Part shown: piece by piece, positions 1-9,364 of the stretch
Layout of the letters: every line of letters starts with the position of its first letter
How positions within the stretch are numbered: position 1 is the stretch's first letter
From: Flavobacteriales bacterium
Lineage (GTDB): Bacteria; Bacteroidota; Bacteroidia; Flavobacteriales_G; Salibacteraceae
Length of the DNA: 64,000 nt
Direction of reading: 5' to 3'
NCBI GenBank assembly: GCA_020435995.1
Contig: JAGQYO010000012.1
Location: forward strand, 1 to 64,000
The notes under the pieces: model-generated
What the model was told of the DNA's origin: nothing
Databases searched by the model: none
Seen by the model: the letters and a program-made list of their open reading frames with translations, nothing else
Program-made: the position numbers and the translations under genes

Positions 1-1409
1 GAGCTTAGCTCGTAGCCAACAAATTCAATCTTTTCTTCACTTTCTTTGAGGATGACCCAATCATCAGAATCCATGGTATTAGAAGATCGCGATCTCACTT
101 TTTGCTTTAAAAGTTCTTGGTTAAATCCATCAAGATCAACAGAAATATTTTTTTCGGAGGCGATCAACTGGGTGAGATCAATTGGAAAACCGTAAGTATC
201 ATAAAGCTCAAAGGCACTCGCCCCTTCAATAGTGGTTTGGCCTTCCATCAACAAGTTTAATCGCTTTATCCCATTGTCCAAAGTCCGTAAAAAACCTTGT
301 TCTTCTTCCTTAATTACACTTTGAATAAAGGGGAGTTGTTTATGTAATTCATCAAACTCAACACCCATCAAATCCGCCAAATCCGGAACGAGTTCATAAA
401 TAAAAGGACGGTCTAAATTCAAAAAGCTGTAGCCATAACGCACCGCACGGCGTAGTATTCTTCTTATCACGTAGCCCGCGCCACTATTGGATGGCAATTG
501 ACCATCGGCAATAGCAAATGAAATAGCTCTCAAATGATCAGCAATTACTCTAAAGGCAACTGAAGCTTTGTCGGTTCCAGCAGTATACTTGGTGGATGAT
601 ATTTCTTCAAGCTTAGAAATAATGGACCGAAATAGGTCTATTTCATAGTTTGATTGTTTGCCTTGAAGCACCATGGCGAGTCTTTCCAAACCCATTCCAG
701 TATCCACATGTTTCTGGGGTAGCGTATTCAGTTCACCACTTGTATTGCGGTTAAATTGAATAAACACAAGATTCCAAACCTCAATTACCTGGGGATGGTC
801 CATGTTGACAAGTGACTTCCCATCCTGCTTTTTCCTCTCTTCATCTGTTCGAATATCCACGTGAATTTCAGAGCAAGGCCCACATGGCCCCGCGTCTCCC
901 ATTTCCCAGAAATTGTCCTTTTTTGAGCACTTTAAAATTCTACTAGGTGTGATATGCCTACTCCAAATATCAAATGCCTCGGTGTCTTCGGCGGTGTTGT
1001 CCTCCTGATCACCGCCAAACACAGTAACGTAAAGGCGGTCCTTATCAATTTTGTAAACGTCAGTGAGTAACTCCCATGCCATACCGATGGCTTCCGTTTT
1101 AAAATAATCATTGAATGACCAGTTCCCAAGCATTTCGAACATGGTGTGGTGATAAGTGTCCACCCCCACTTCTTCCAAATCGTTGTGTTTTCCAGATACC
1201 CTAAGGCATTTTTGTGTATCCGCTACCCTTGAATGAGGGGCTTTTTCATTTCCTAAAAAAATATCTTTAAATTGGTTCATCCCAGCATTGGTGAACATCA
1301 AGGTCGGGTCGTTTTTTACCACCATCGGAGCCGAGGGAACCACCTTATGCCCTTTAGACTCGAAATAATCCAAGAATGTTTTTCTAATTTGTTGAGTTGA
1401 CCAATTCAT
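1..1409 (-). CDS. alaS: Alanine--tRNA ligase, N-terminal part (partial)
   Basis: Charges tRNA-Ala with alanine in the cytoplasm. The frame starts at an ATG (codons [12 protein letters not shown]) and runs open to the window edge, giving about 469 of the roughly 870 residues usual for the family. Visible class II signatures are the stretch around [17 protein letters not shown], the segment [13 protein letters not shown] and [14 protein letters not shown]. At the edge it reads [11 protein letters not shown], typical of the start of the region that links to the editing domain. The editing domain and C-Ala domain lie outside the window. It is divergent from the M23 peptidase gene. The gene is intact as far as seen. 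Confidence 0.96.
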   Translation of the reverse strand, partial: MNWSTQQIRKTFLDYFESKGHKVVPSAPMVVKNDPTLMFTNAGMNQFKDIFLGNEKAPHSRVADTQKCLRVSGKHNDLEEVGVDTYHHTMFEMLGNWSFNDYFKTEAIGMAWELLTDVYKIDKDRLYVTVFGGDQEDNTAEDTEAFDIWSRHITPSRILKCSKKDNFWEMGDAGPCGPCSEIHVDIRTDEERKKQDGKSLVNMDHPQVIEVWNLVFIQFNRNTSGELNTLPQKHVDTGMGLERLAMVLQGKQSNYEIDLFRSIISKLEEISSTKYTAGTDKASVAFRVIADHLRAISFAIADGQLPSNSGAGYVIRRILRRAVRYGYSFLNLDRPFIYELVPDLADLMGVEFDELHKQLPFIQSVIKEEEQGFLRTLDNGIKRLNLLMEGQTTIEGASAFELYDTYGFPIDLTQLIASEKNISVDLDGFNQELLKQKVRSRSSNTMDSDDWVILKESEEKIEFVGYELS

Positions 1410-1545
1410 ATTAATCATCTTAATTGCCTGAAACTAAATAGTAAGATTTAACTGTATTTAAAAACACAAAATCCCTCAATCGGGATTTCGAATTGCAAAG
1501 TTAGCCTAATTGCCTAATTTTACCGACTTCCTGAGGAAGAGAAGC

Positions 1546-2517
1546 ATGGCTGAAAAAAAATATAAATACAACAGAAAGACTCTTTCATACGAAAAAATAG
1601 AGCTTACCATAAAAGACCGTCTTTTAAAGATAGGTACCCATGCTCTAACGGGAGTTGTATTTGCCTCAGCGTTTGTGACTCTCACCTATTTTTTTATTGA
1701 TAGCCCAAAAGAAAAGCAGCTCAAAAGAGAAAACAGCCAACTCTTGCTTCAGTATGAATTACTCAACAAAAAATTAGGTCAAATTTCAAGGGTATTATCT
1801 GATTTAGAGAACCGAGATGACAATATATACCGCGTTATTTTCGAAGCTGAACCTATTTCCAAAAACATACGAAAAGCGGGATTTGGAGGAGTAAACAGAT
1901 ACACTAATTTGGAAGGGTTTCAAAACTCTGAAGTGGTTGTGAATACACATCGCAACCTTGATCAAATCACCAAGCAGTTGTACATTCAATCAAAGTCATT
2001 TGATGAGGTTTTTGAAATGGCCCGTAAAAAGGAAGATTTATTAGCCAGTATACCGTCCATTATCCCTATTTCAAATGACGACTTAAAAAGAGTGAGTTCG
2101 GGCTTTGGTATGCGGATGCATCCAGTGCTTAAAATTCCCAAATTTCACGAAGGCCAGGATTTTACAGCTCCTGTTGGAACTGATATTTACGCTACGGGCA
2201 ATGGCGTGGTAAAAAGAGTAGCCAAAGAAAGGTTTGGCTTTGGATATCACGTTATCATAGATCATGGCTATGGATACGAAACCATTTATGCCCACATGAG
2301 CGACATTCTGGTGAGAGAAAACCAGAAAGTACTCCGAGGAGACGTAATAGGTTTGGTGGGAAGTACGGGGACATCAACCGCGCCTCATCTCCATTATGAG
2401 GTGCTTAAAAATGGTTATAAAATTGACCCCGTAAACTACTATTATCAAGACCTAACACCTGCTCAGTTTAAAGAAATTGTGGAGCAATCTAATTTACCGC
2501 TTCAGTCCTTTGATTAA
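1546..2517 (+). CDS. M23 family metallopeptidase, membrane-anchored
   Basis: Probable peptidoglycan endopeptidase acting in the periplasm. The chosen ATG gives MAEKKYKYNRKT, 323 residues; an upstream TTG at 1510 would add 12 residues but is less likely. One membrane segment lies at about residues 30-52, followed by a coiled-coil stretch to about 90. The C-terminal LytM/M23 domain has the zinc motifs HEGQD (H201, D205) and HLHYE (H281, H283), so it looks catalytically complete. A MerR gene follows after 44 bp on the same strand. Divergent from alaS. The cleaved bond and the partners cannot be told from sequence. Confidence 0.92.
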   Translation: MAEKKYKYNRKTLSYEKIELTIKDRLLKIGTHALTGVVFASAFVTLTYFFIDSPKEKQLKRENSQLLLQYELLNKKLGQISRVLSDLENRDDNIYRVIFEAEPISKNIRKAGFGGVNRYTNLEGFQNSEVVVNTHRNLDQITKQLYIQSKSFDEVFEMARKKEDLLASIPSIIPISNDDLKRVSSGFGMRMHPVLKIPKFHEGQDFTAPVGTDIYATGNGVVKRVAKERFGFGYHVIIDHGYGYETIYAHMSDILVRENQKVLRGDVIGLVGSTGTSTAPHLHYEVLKNGYKIDPVNYYYQDLTPAQFKEIVEQSNLPLQSFD

Positions 2518-2561
2518 GGTTAATTTTTCATTTACTTTTATCTTCCTATAATGAACTACTG

Positions 2562-2897
2562 ATGCCCTATAAAGAAAAGGAAATTACAAAAATTTTTTAC
2601 TCCATTGGAGAGGTGGCAGGACGCTACAAAGTGAACACTTCTTTAATCCGATTTTGGGAAAAGGAATTTGACATCATCAAACCTTCAAAAAACAAAAAAG
2701 GCAATCGGCTCTTTACCATAAAGGATTTGGAAAATTTCGATATTATTTTTCGTCTCGTGAAAAAAGAAGGCTACACCCTTGATGGCGCGAAAAAAGCCTT
2801 GGTGGAAAACAAAAAGGACCTAACCTTACACAATGATATCAAACGTTCGCTAGAGAAAATCCGCTCAGAGTTGATGGTTCTAAAAAGTGCTATCTAG
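2562..2897 (+). CDS. MerR family transcriptional regulator
   Basis: Small DNA-binding protein of 111 residues. The N-terminal half has the winged-helix pattern of MerR: YSIGEVAGRYKVNTSLIRFWEKEF followed (after a wing) by GNRLFTIKDLENF and the helix GYTLDGAKKAL. There is no C-terminal effector domain beyond a short helix, so ligand sensing is not evident. It probably forms a unit with the M23 gene just upstream. Its stop codon overlaps the 3' end of the convergent hldD gene by 4 bp. Target genes are unknown. Confidence 0.88.
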   Translation: MPYKEKEITKIFYSIGEVAGRYKVNTSLIRFWEKEFDIIKPSKNKKGNRLFTIKDLENFDIIFRLVKKEGYTLDGAKKALVENKKDLTLHNDIKRSLEKIRSELMVLKSAI

Positions 2898-3859
2898 TAG
2901 TAATTACCCTCCTTAAGATAGTTTTCGACGTAATCCGCAACGCCTTGCTCAAGGGTATAAAAATCCTTCGAATATCCAATACTTTTCAATTTCGACATGT
3001 TGGCTTGTGTGTAATACTGGTATTTATCCCGAATGTCTATCGGAGTAGGTACAAATTCAATGTTGGGTTCTACATTCATGACTTTAAAGGTAGCGACCGT
3101 CAGGTCTTTAAACGTACGTGCTTCGCCTGAACCCAGGTTGTAGATACCGCTGTTTTTTCTGTGTTTCATCAAAAAGAATAAGACTTCTACCACATCCTTT
3201 ACATATACAAAATCTCGCATTTGTCCTCCATTTTCGAACTTCGGATTATGCGACTCAAACAATTTCATTTTGTTGGTTTTTTTAATTTGGTTATAAGCAT
3301 GCCAAATTACTGACGCCATGCGTCCCTTGTGATATTCATTAGGGCCATAAATATTAAAAAACTTAAGGCCTGCCCAAAACATAGGAGATTTATTTTGTTG
3401 AATTGCCCATTTGTCAAAATCATTTTTTGAATCACCATAAGGGTTTAGGGGCTTTAGGGTTGGAATCAATTCATGCTTATCGTCATAGCCAAATTCTCCC
3501 AAACCATAGGTGGCCGCTGATGAAGCATAAACTAAAGGAATGGCATAATCCACACATTTTTTCCAAATCATTTTGGAGTAATTGAGATTTAATCGATCAA
3601 AAATCTCTTTATCAAACTCTGTGGTGTCTGTTCTCGCTCCGAGGTGAAAGATAAATTCGACATGCTCATAATTTTGGTCGAGCCAAGAGCCAAATTCCGT
3701 TCTTTCTACTAGCGTTCTGAAGCGTTTTCCCTCGTAATTTTTCTTTTTTTCAGTTTTAGAAAAGTCGTCTACCAACACGAGTTCATAATATCCTTCTTGG
3801 TTCAATTTAGAAACCAAGCAACTTGGAATAAAACCCGCAGCACCTGTGATTACAATCAT
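2894..3859 (-). CDS. hldD: ADP-L-glycero-D-manno-heptose-6-epimerase
   Basis: Extended short-chain dehydrogenase of 321 residues, the usual size for HldD/RfaD, which makes the heptose precursor of the LPS inner core. The Rossmann motif is at residues 5-12 (TGAAGFIP), the catalytic pair is Y141/K145 in NPYGDSKNDF, and the motif RTDTTE is typical of this epimerase. Odd point: the third glycine of the GxxGxxG loop is replaced by proline (P12, codon CCA), although the rest of the protein looks intact. A candidate -7 element (TAAATTTG) lies upstream on the minus strand at 3877-3884. Convergent with merR (4 bp overlap). Other NAD-dependent sugar epimerases are possible but less likely. Confidence 0.87.
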   Translation of the reverse strand: MIVITGAAGFIPSCLVSKLNQEGYYELVLVDDFSKTEKKKNYEGKRFRTLVERTEFGSWLDQNYEHVEFIFHLGARTDTTEFDKEIFDRLNLNYSKMIWKKCVDYAIPLVYASSAATYGLGEFGYDDKHELIPTLKPLNPYGDSKNDFDKWAIQQNKSPMFWAGLKFFNIYGPNEYHKGRMASVIWHAYNQIKKTNKMKLFESHNPKFENGGQMRDFVYVKDVVEVLFFLMKHRKNSGIYNLGSGEARTFKDLTVATFKVMNVEPNIEFVPTPIDIRDKYQYYTQANMSKLKSIGYSKDFYTLEQGVADYVENYLKEGNYY

Positions 3860-3940
3860 TCTTTGTTGTTTAGAAACAAATTTACCACAATAGAGCAGTT
3901 ATCGCTTGTCCTTACTACTCAATTAATCTAGCCATCACAC

Positions 3941-3948
3941 TATATTTG
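3941..3948 (+). promoter_or_regulatory. Candidate -7 element for fabD
   Basis: TATATTTG matches the Bacteroidota -7 consensus TAnnTTTG. No TTG is found at the usual distance upstream, so the call rests on the -7 box alone. It lies about 120 bp before the fabD start. Confidence 0.4.
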
Positions 3949-4069
3949 TCACCTCTCCATACCATCGCAATAATGTAGCAAGAAGCGAACGTTCTATAAC
4001 AGTAGAACTTGTGCAAAAAGTATGGAGCAATGAAAAATATTGAATGAAAATTTCGAACAATTACAATTT

Positions 4070-4951
4070 ATGAAGGCATACGTTTTTCCAGGTCAAGGAT
4101 CTCAATTTTCAGGAATGGGCAAGGACTTATATGAATCGCATTCATCGGCCAAGGCACTTTTCAATGAAGCGAACAACATACTGGGATTCAATATCACAGA
4201 AATTATGTTTGGAGGTACTGATGATGAGTTGAAGCAAACCAAGGTAACGCAACCTGCTATTTTTCTTCATTCTACTATATTAGCTCATGTACTTGGCGAT
4301 GCGTTTCAACCCGATATGGTGGCTGGACATTCGTTGGGAGAATTATCTGCCCTTGTTGCGAATAAAACTTTGAAATTTGAAGACGGCCTGAGACTCGTAT
4401 CGGCGCGCGCCTTTGCCATGCAAAAAGCTTGTGAAGCTGAGCCTTCAACTATGGCGGCCATTTTGGGCCTCGACGATCAAGTTGTAGAAGAAATTTGTTC
4501 TAAAACCGAAGGTGTGGTTGTGGCAGCCAATTACAATTGTCCTGGACAATTGGTCATTTCTGGAAGCGTGGCAGCAGTTCAAAAAGCTTGCGAATCGTTA
4601 ACCGAAGCTGGTGCTCGTCGTGCGCTTTTACTTCCAGTAGGCGGCGCATTTCATTCACCGCTAATGGAGCCAGCTCGTAACGAATTGGCCGCGGCCATAG
4701 AGCGTACCGAATTCCAAAAAGGTATTTGCCCCATTTATCAAAATGTGACCGCCAATGCCGTTACCGATCCTCTTGAAATTCAAAAAAACCTCATGCTTCA
4801 GTTAACAGCTCCTGTAAAATGGACGCAAACTATGACACAAATGATACAAGATGGGGCCAATGAATTTGTTGAAGTTGGTCCAGGAAAAGTTCTTCAAGGT
4901 TTAGTTAAAAAAGTCGACCGAGCTATGGTATGCTCAAGCGCTGAAGCATAG
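4070..4951 (+). CDS. fabD: Malonyl-CoA:ACP transacylase
   Basis: Transfers malonyl from CoA to acyl carrier protein in type II fatty acid synthesis. The ATG that gives MKAYVFPGQGSQ is the family start; an in-frame ATG at 4040 adds ten unlikely residues. At 293 residues it has the expected length. Seen are PGQGSQ (7-12), the nucleophile motif GHSLGE with S88, R113 in SARA, and the catalytic His in GGAFHSPLM (H195). It stands alone on the plus strand between hldD and an exported protein of unknown function, rather than in a fab operon. Confidence 0.96.
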   Translation: MKAYVFPGQGSQFSGMGKDLYESHSSAKALFNEANNILGFNITEIMFGGTDDELKQTKVTQPAIFLHSTILAHVLGDAFQPDMVAGHSLGELSALVANKTLKFEDGLRLVSARAFAMQKACEAEPSTMAAILGLDDQVVEEICSKTEGVVVAANYNCPGQLVISGSVAAVQKACESLTEAGARRALLLPVGGAFHSPLMEPARNELAAAIERTEFQKGICPIYQNVTANAVTDPLEIQKNLMLQLTAPVKWTQTMTQMIQDGANEFVEVGPGKVLQGLVKKVDRAMVCSSAEA

Positions 4952-5041
4952 CATTATTCTACTCATTGACATATTTTTTTGGTTCGCAGTTTGTTAACCC
5001 AACAGGGCTGCTTATCTTTATCATCTAGAATACAAATTTTT

Positions 5042-6289
5042 ATGAAATACATCACCTTAATTCTTGTCCTATTTGTAACATCAACGGGGCTACATTCAAA
5101 AGAAAAAATCATTGATAAATCGGGAAAAGAACCCAAGTGGGTTAATGCCCTGCAAAAGGGGTATATTATCACTTCAGCAAAGGACAACGATATCGAATCA
5201 GCAAAGGCAAAGTGTATTTTGAGGGTAAAGGAGCAGATTGTTAATTCTATTTCAGAAAATGTGAGATCTAAAACTGAGGTTTCTACTTCCGAAGAAACCG
5301 TAAACAAACAGATTTCTACATTCTTAGAAAATTATGCATCAACCACAACGGGCCAAACCGGGAAAACTGATTTTGTTCAGGGCATTTCAATTACGAAAGT
5401 GGAGGACTTTTATTGGGAAAAAATACAAGATACCGATACAAAAAAAAGCTGGGTCATTTATCATATAAAATATCCTTTTTCTCAAGAAGAAATGGATGAG
5501 CTAGTAGCCTCCTATAAAATGAAGGATGTTGAGTTGAGTTTTCAGCTGAACAAGGTGATCAGCAATATTCCCGAAATGACTTCGGTTGAAGAAATTAGTG
5601 CAGGTATTAGTCAGTTAAACTCACTTAAAAGCTCATTTGTAGACCTTCGTCAAGACCAAGCAAAAGCCGGGGTATCGGAACTTACTTCCATGCTAGACAA
5701 CATGGAATTTGTAGTAGTTTCTCATAAGGTTGGGCAGCTTGAATATGTGCTTCAGTACCAAGGACGAACCATGACTTATGGTAAATCTCCAAAAGTAAGT
5801 TCCGAATGTGCGACCATTAACAATGTAAAAGTTGTAGAAGACCGCGTGTTGATTACCTACAACGCTGACTACTGCATAGCGCAAGATCCCAATAATGGAA
5901 TTGATGTGATATATAAAGTTGGAAGCCAAAAAATAAGCAATCGTTTTCGTTTCGATGCGTCAGATGGAAAAGTTCAATTGGATGTTAAAGATCGTATTTC
6001 AATTAAAAAGGGAGAGCCAAATACCATTGAGATCAATTTAATTTCAAAATTTGATAACCCCTTTACGGTAACTAAAATTGAATTGGATTTAACTGGTGCG
6101 GGATTAAGTGTATCTAATCTATCATCGAAATTCAATGGCAAAGGAGCTCATTTGCTCAAAATAGAATCAAACCAAAAAATTGATTTCCCAGATCAGGGAG
6201 TTACCAGTGGAACAATTCATTACAAATCGGATAAAACTGGCGAAATGGGGCGACAAAGATTTTATAACGCCCCTTATAGCGTTAAATAA
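5042..6289 (+). CDS. Exported protein with LPP20-like region, function unknown
   Basis: 415 residues from the ATG that opens a clear signal peptide (MKYITLILVLFVTSTGLHS). After cleavage, the part EPKWVNALQKGYIITSAKDN and the following alternating Ala/Lys helix resemble the start of LPP20-type lipoprotein domains, but there is no lipobox cysteine here. The middle is helical, and the C-terminal half is beta-rich, with repeated hydrophobic strands. Probably periplasmic or outer-membrane associated. It converges on the next gene, with one base between the two stops. No enzyme motif was found. Confidence 0.7.
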   Translation: MKYITLILVLFVTSTGLHSKEKIIDKSGKEPKWVNALQKGYIITSAKDNDIESAKAKCILRVKEQIVNSISENVRSKTEVSTSEETVNKQISTFLENYASTTTGQTGKTDFVQGISITKVEDFYWEKIQDTDTKKSWVIYHIKYPFSQEEMDELVASYKMKDVELSFQLNKVISNIPEMTSVEEISAGISQLNSLKSSFVDLRQDQAKAGVSELTSMLDNMEFVVVSHKVGQLEYVLQYQGRTMTYGKSPKVSSECATINNVKVVEDRVLITYNADYCIAQDPNNGIDVIYKVGSQKISNRFRFDASDGKVQLDVKDRISIKKGEPNTIEINLISKFDNPFTVTKIELDLTGAGLSVSNLSSKFNGKGAHLLKIESNQKIDFPDQGVTSGTIHYKSDKTGEMGRQRFYNAPYSVK

Positions 6290-6290
6290 T

Positions 6291-7283
6291 TTAGCGCGGT
6301 ACTAATTCATTTATCTTTTCAATGTCTTGCATTTCAACCATTCTTGACATTTCTACACTTATAACCGATATTCTTTGGATTTTAGGATCCAGTGGGTAAT
6401 CCAATTTTTCCTCAGCCTTCACTGCCTTCTGAATCTTTTTTAATTCCGCAATTGCCTGATCTTTTTTCTTTGCTTGAAGCAAGGCTTCTACTTCCTTTTC
6501 GTTTTCAGAACAGCTTCCTAAATAGGCCAAATTCCTTACTTCGGTCAGAATCAAATCATCGTGGTTATTGCTCACTGCATTTTTTACCCTATCTGTAATT
6601 ACAGGACACTCTTTGGTAGTGTATTCTTGGTAAATCATGGTTGCATTTTGCTTCAGCATATCGCTACAATTTGGCGAAAATATAGGCGCACATCGCATAA
6701 ATGCCAGTGCCTCCATTTCTTGGTTTCTCGATTTTAATTCGTTGGTTTTTTCAATCACTACTTGACAATTCGTTTCATACTCCGTCATGAGCAAATTCTT
6801 AGCTTCTTGAATCATATTTATCATTTCATCCCTATCGGCTGCAAAATTCTCAACCATGGCGCTATAAGCAAAAGTTTCGTTTCTTGCCTCAACTTCCACG
6901 GTTCTCGAATCAAACTTAATTACTTGGTTTAAGGCCAAATCCATCAATCCATAAGTTAATTTATAATTAAGAACGTAACTCGAATTGGCCGCAATACCCA
7001 CATTAGAGTTCAGCAATTTTCCCGTGATAAAAAAAACCAATTGAGAATAAGTCCCCTCTGCCGATAACCCAGCAAGCTTCAACCCCTCATCCATTTTTGC
7101 AATTGCCTCTTGGTAAACTACCTCGTCTATTGGGCCTAATTTATCGAAGGTGATTCTCACCTTTAAGGGAAGTTGTTCTATGGGCACATCCTTATTTTGC
7201 CCCATTGAGATAAAAGAAAAACACAGCATCAATAACATTGAAGTAAAGCTCCCCAAACTTCTTACACTCATTAAATTCATCAT
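6291..7283 (-). CDS. Exported protein of unknown function
   Basis: 331 residues from the ATG giving MMNLMSVRSLGSF; a GTG nine codons upstream is possible. A signal peptide ends near FSFISMGQ. The mature part starts with a beta-rich region (about residues 30-145), continues with a helical region holding several cysteines (CQVVIEK, RCAPIFSPNC, KECPVI, GSCSEN) and ends in a charged helix. I do not recognise the family. It faces the preceding exported protein gene tail to tail and is divergent from comM. The even number of cysteines in an exported domain suggests disulfides, which is inference. Confidence 0.65.
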   Translation of the reverse strand: MMNLMSVRSLGSFTSMLLMLCFSFISMGQNKDVPIEQLPLKVRITFDKLGPIDEVVYQEAIAKMDEGLKLAGLSAEGTYSQLVFFITGKLLNSNVGIAANSSYVLNYKLTYGLMDLALNQVIKFDSRTVEVEARNETFAYSAMVENFAADRDEMINMIQEAKNLLMTEYETNCQVVIEKTNELKSRNQEMEALAFMRCAPIFSPNCSDMLKQNATMIYQEYTTKECPVITDRVKNAVSNNHDDLILTEVRNLAYLGSCSENEKEVEALLQAKKKDQAIAELKKIQKAVKAEEKLDYPLDPKIQRISVISVEMSRMVEMQDIEKINELVPR

Positions 7284-7392
7284 GATTTTTTTGGAATTTA
7301 TAATGTTCACCTATCCATAACTGAAGGCAAAACAACGCTCAAATTTAATATCAAAATTGTACATTAGCAGATGTTAGCTATATATCTTCATA

Positions 7393-8928
7393 ATGCTCGT
7401 TAAAACCTTTGGAAGTGCCTTATACGGCATTCACGCTCAAACCATAACCATTGAGGTTAATATTGGAACTGGATTCAAATATTTTCTCGTGGGACTCCCT
7501 GACAATGCTGTAAAAGAAAGCCAGCAGAGAATCACAGCTGCGTTGGAGCATGTGGGATACAAAATGCCGGGGAAAAAAATTGTAATCAACATGGCACCTG
7601 CCGATATTCGTAAGGAAGGTAGCTATTATGATTTGCCCTTGGCGATGGGAATTTTGGCTGCGTCCAATCAGATTAACTACGAGGACCTAGATAAATTCAT
7701 GATCATGGGAGAACTATCGCTCGACGGTTATTTACAACCTATGAAAGGGGCACTACCCATTGCAATACAAGCAAGAGACGAAGGATTTAAAGGCTTGATT
7801 CTTCCCAAACAAAATGCGCGGGAAGCGGCCATAGTTGAAGACTTGGAGGTTTATGGTGTAGAAAATATTTTGGAAGTTATTGAATTCTTCGATCAAGATA
7901 AAAAACCAGAGCGCGTACTATTTAATACCAAAGAAGAATTTAAACGAGATGTAGATAATTATGAGTTCGATTTTGCCGACGTAAAAGGACAAGAAAATGC
8001 GAAGCGCGCACTCGAAATAGCTGCTGCGGGCGGGCACAATGCACTCTTAATTGGCCCTCCAGGTGTAGGTAAAACCATGTTAGCCAAAAGAATACCTACC
8101 ATACTACCACCACTCTCACTCAATGAAGCACTTGAAACCACAAAAATTCACTCGGTTGCCGGCAAGTTGGGTAGCCATACCTCATTGTTGACAGTAAGGC
8201 CGTTTAGATCTCCCCATCACACGGTATCAAATGTGGCGCTTGTAGGCGGTGGAAGCAATCCTATGCCAGGGGAGATTTCGTTAGCACATAATGGGGTTCT
8301 CTTTTTAGATGAATTACCTGAGTTTCAAAGGCAGGTTTTAGAAGTACTTAGGCAACCGCTCGAAGACAGAGAAGTTACCATTTCGCGTGCTAAGATTTCA
8401 GTAAATTATCCTGCATCATTCATGCTTATTGCTTCGATGAACCCTTCCCCAAGTGGTAAATTTTTTGATCCAAATGACGTGAACTCAGACCCGGAACACG
8501 TCGTAAAAAAATACTTGGGAAAAATTTCAGGACCCTTGCTAGACCGAATTGATTTGCATGTAGAAGTGAACCCAGTGGCATTTGAAGAACTTTCGGGAAA
8601 GGATGCAGCCGAATCTTCGGCATCGGTAAGAGAAAGAGTAATCAGAGCCAGAGAATTCCAAGAAAAACGATATGTGGACAATTCCAATGTTCATTGTAAC
8701 GCGCAACTTTCGCCTAAAATGATAAAAGCGCATTGTGAAGTGAACGATGCGGGCAACCAATTAATCAAAACGGCAATGGACAGGCTTGGTTTTTCAGCAC
8801 GGAGTTATGCACGAATTCTTAAAGTTGCACGCACCATCGCCGACTTAGAACAGGCAGATAAAATTGGTTCCAACCACATTGCTGAGGCTATTCAGTATAG
8901 GAGTTTAGATCGAGATGGGTGGAGTTAA
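7393..8928 (+). CDS. comM: YifB/ComM family Mg-chelatase-like AAA+ ATPase
   Basis: 511 residues, full length. The N-terminal part (1-175) is the Lon-protease-like fold of this family; the AAA+ domain carries Walker A GPPGVGKT (221-228) and Walker B GVLFLDELPEF (301-311); the C-terminal Mg_chelatase_C region follows (about 400-500). ComM is a hexameric helicase that promotes branch migration during natural transformation in other bacteria, so this gene may contribute to DNA uptake or recombination; that role is inferred from the family. Divergent from the preceding exported protein gene; its 3' end overlaps the DUF983 gene by 4 bp. Confidence 0.93.
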   Translation: MLVKTFGSALYGIHAQTITIEVNIGTGFKYFLVGLPDNAVKESQQRITAALEHVGYKMPGKKIVINMAPADIRKEGSYYDLPLAMGILAASNQINYEDLDKFMIMGELSLDGYLQPMKGALPIAIQARDEGFKGLILPKQNAREAAIVEDLEVYGVENILEVIEFFDQDKKPERVLFNTKEEFKRDVDNYEFDFADVKGQENAKRALEIAAAGGHNALLIGPPGVGKTMLAKRIPTILPPLSLNEALETTKIHSVAGKLGSHTSLLTVRPFRSPHHTVSNVALVGGGSNPMPGEISLAHNGVLFLDELPEFQRQVLEVLRQPLEDREVTISRAKISVNYPASFMLIASMNPSPSGKFFDPNDVNSDPEHVVKKYLGKISGPLLDRIDLHVEVNPVAFEELSGKDAAESSASVRERVIRAREFQEKRYVDNSNVHCNAQLSPKMIKAHCEVNDAGNQLIKTAMDRLGFSARSYARILKVARTIADLEQADKIGSNHIAEAIQYRSLDRDGWS

Positions 8929-9320
8929 TTCAGAGGTGATTTCGAAAAATTCTTGTCATAATGAACAAAAAAATTAACCCAAATTGCCCGTGATAGGCGA
9001 AAAAAGTAAGGTGATAATCCAATCAACGACCCAATTGCAGTAACCAAATAAAACTCGATCGAAAAAGCAGGATACAAAACCAAAATTGCTACAAACACAG
9101 CTATTAGCCAGGCTACCGAAATACCGTATGAAACATACATAGCACCATAAAAAAAGCCAGGCTCTATGTCAGATTTCTGCCCGCAATTGACACACTTATA
9201 AGGCATGTCGAAAAAACCCTTCACTTTATATGGATTCTTCTGCTCAAAAAGGTCTGTTTCGTGGCACTTTGGACACTTTAAAAACAACATGCTGTACAGC
9301 TTATTCCCTTTTCCAATCAT
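8925..9320 (-). CDS. DUF983 family membrane protein
   Basis: 131 residues. The N-terminal part has two CxxC pairs (CPKC near residue 15 and CVNC near 42) that look like a zinc ribbon, followed by two hydrophobic segments (about 60-85 and 88-108). This is the layout of DUF983 proteins, which are common in Bacteroidota and have no settled role. It is the last gene of the leftward porX-tsaE-ald-aroB cluster, 44 bp after aroB. Confidence 0.82.
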   Translation of the reverse strand: MIGKGNKLYSMLFLKCPKCHETDLFEQKNPYKVKGFFDMPYKCVNCGQKSDIEPGFFYGAMYVSYGISVAWLIAVFVAILVLYPAFSIEFYLVTAIGSLIGLSPYFFRLSRAIWVNFFVHYDKNFSKSPLN

Positions 9321-9364
9321 TTAGCAAGACTATAAAAAAACGGCATGTATTACCGTAACTAAAA

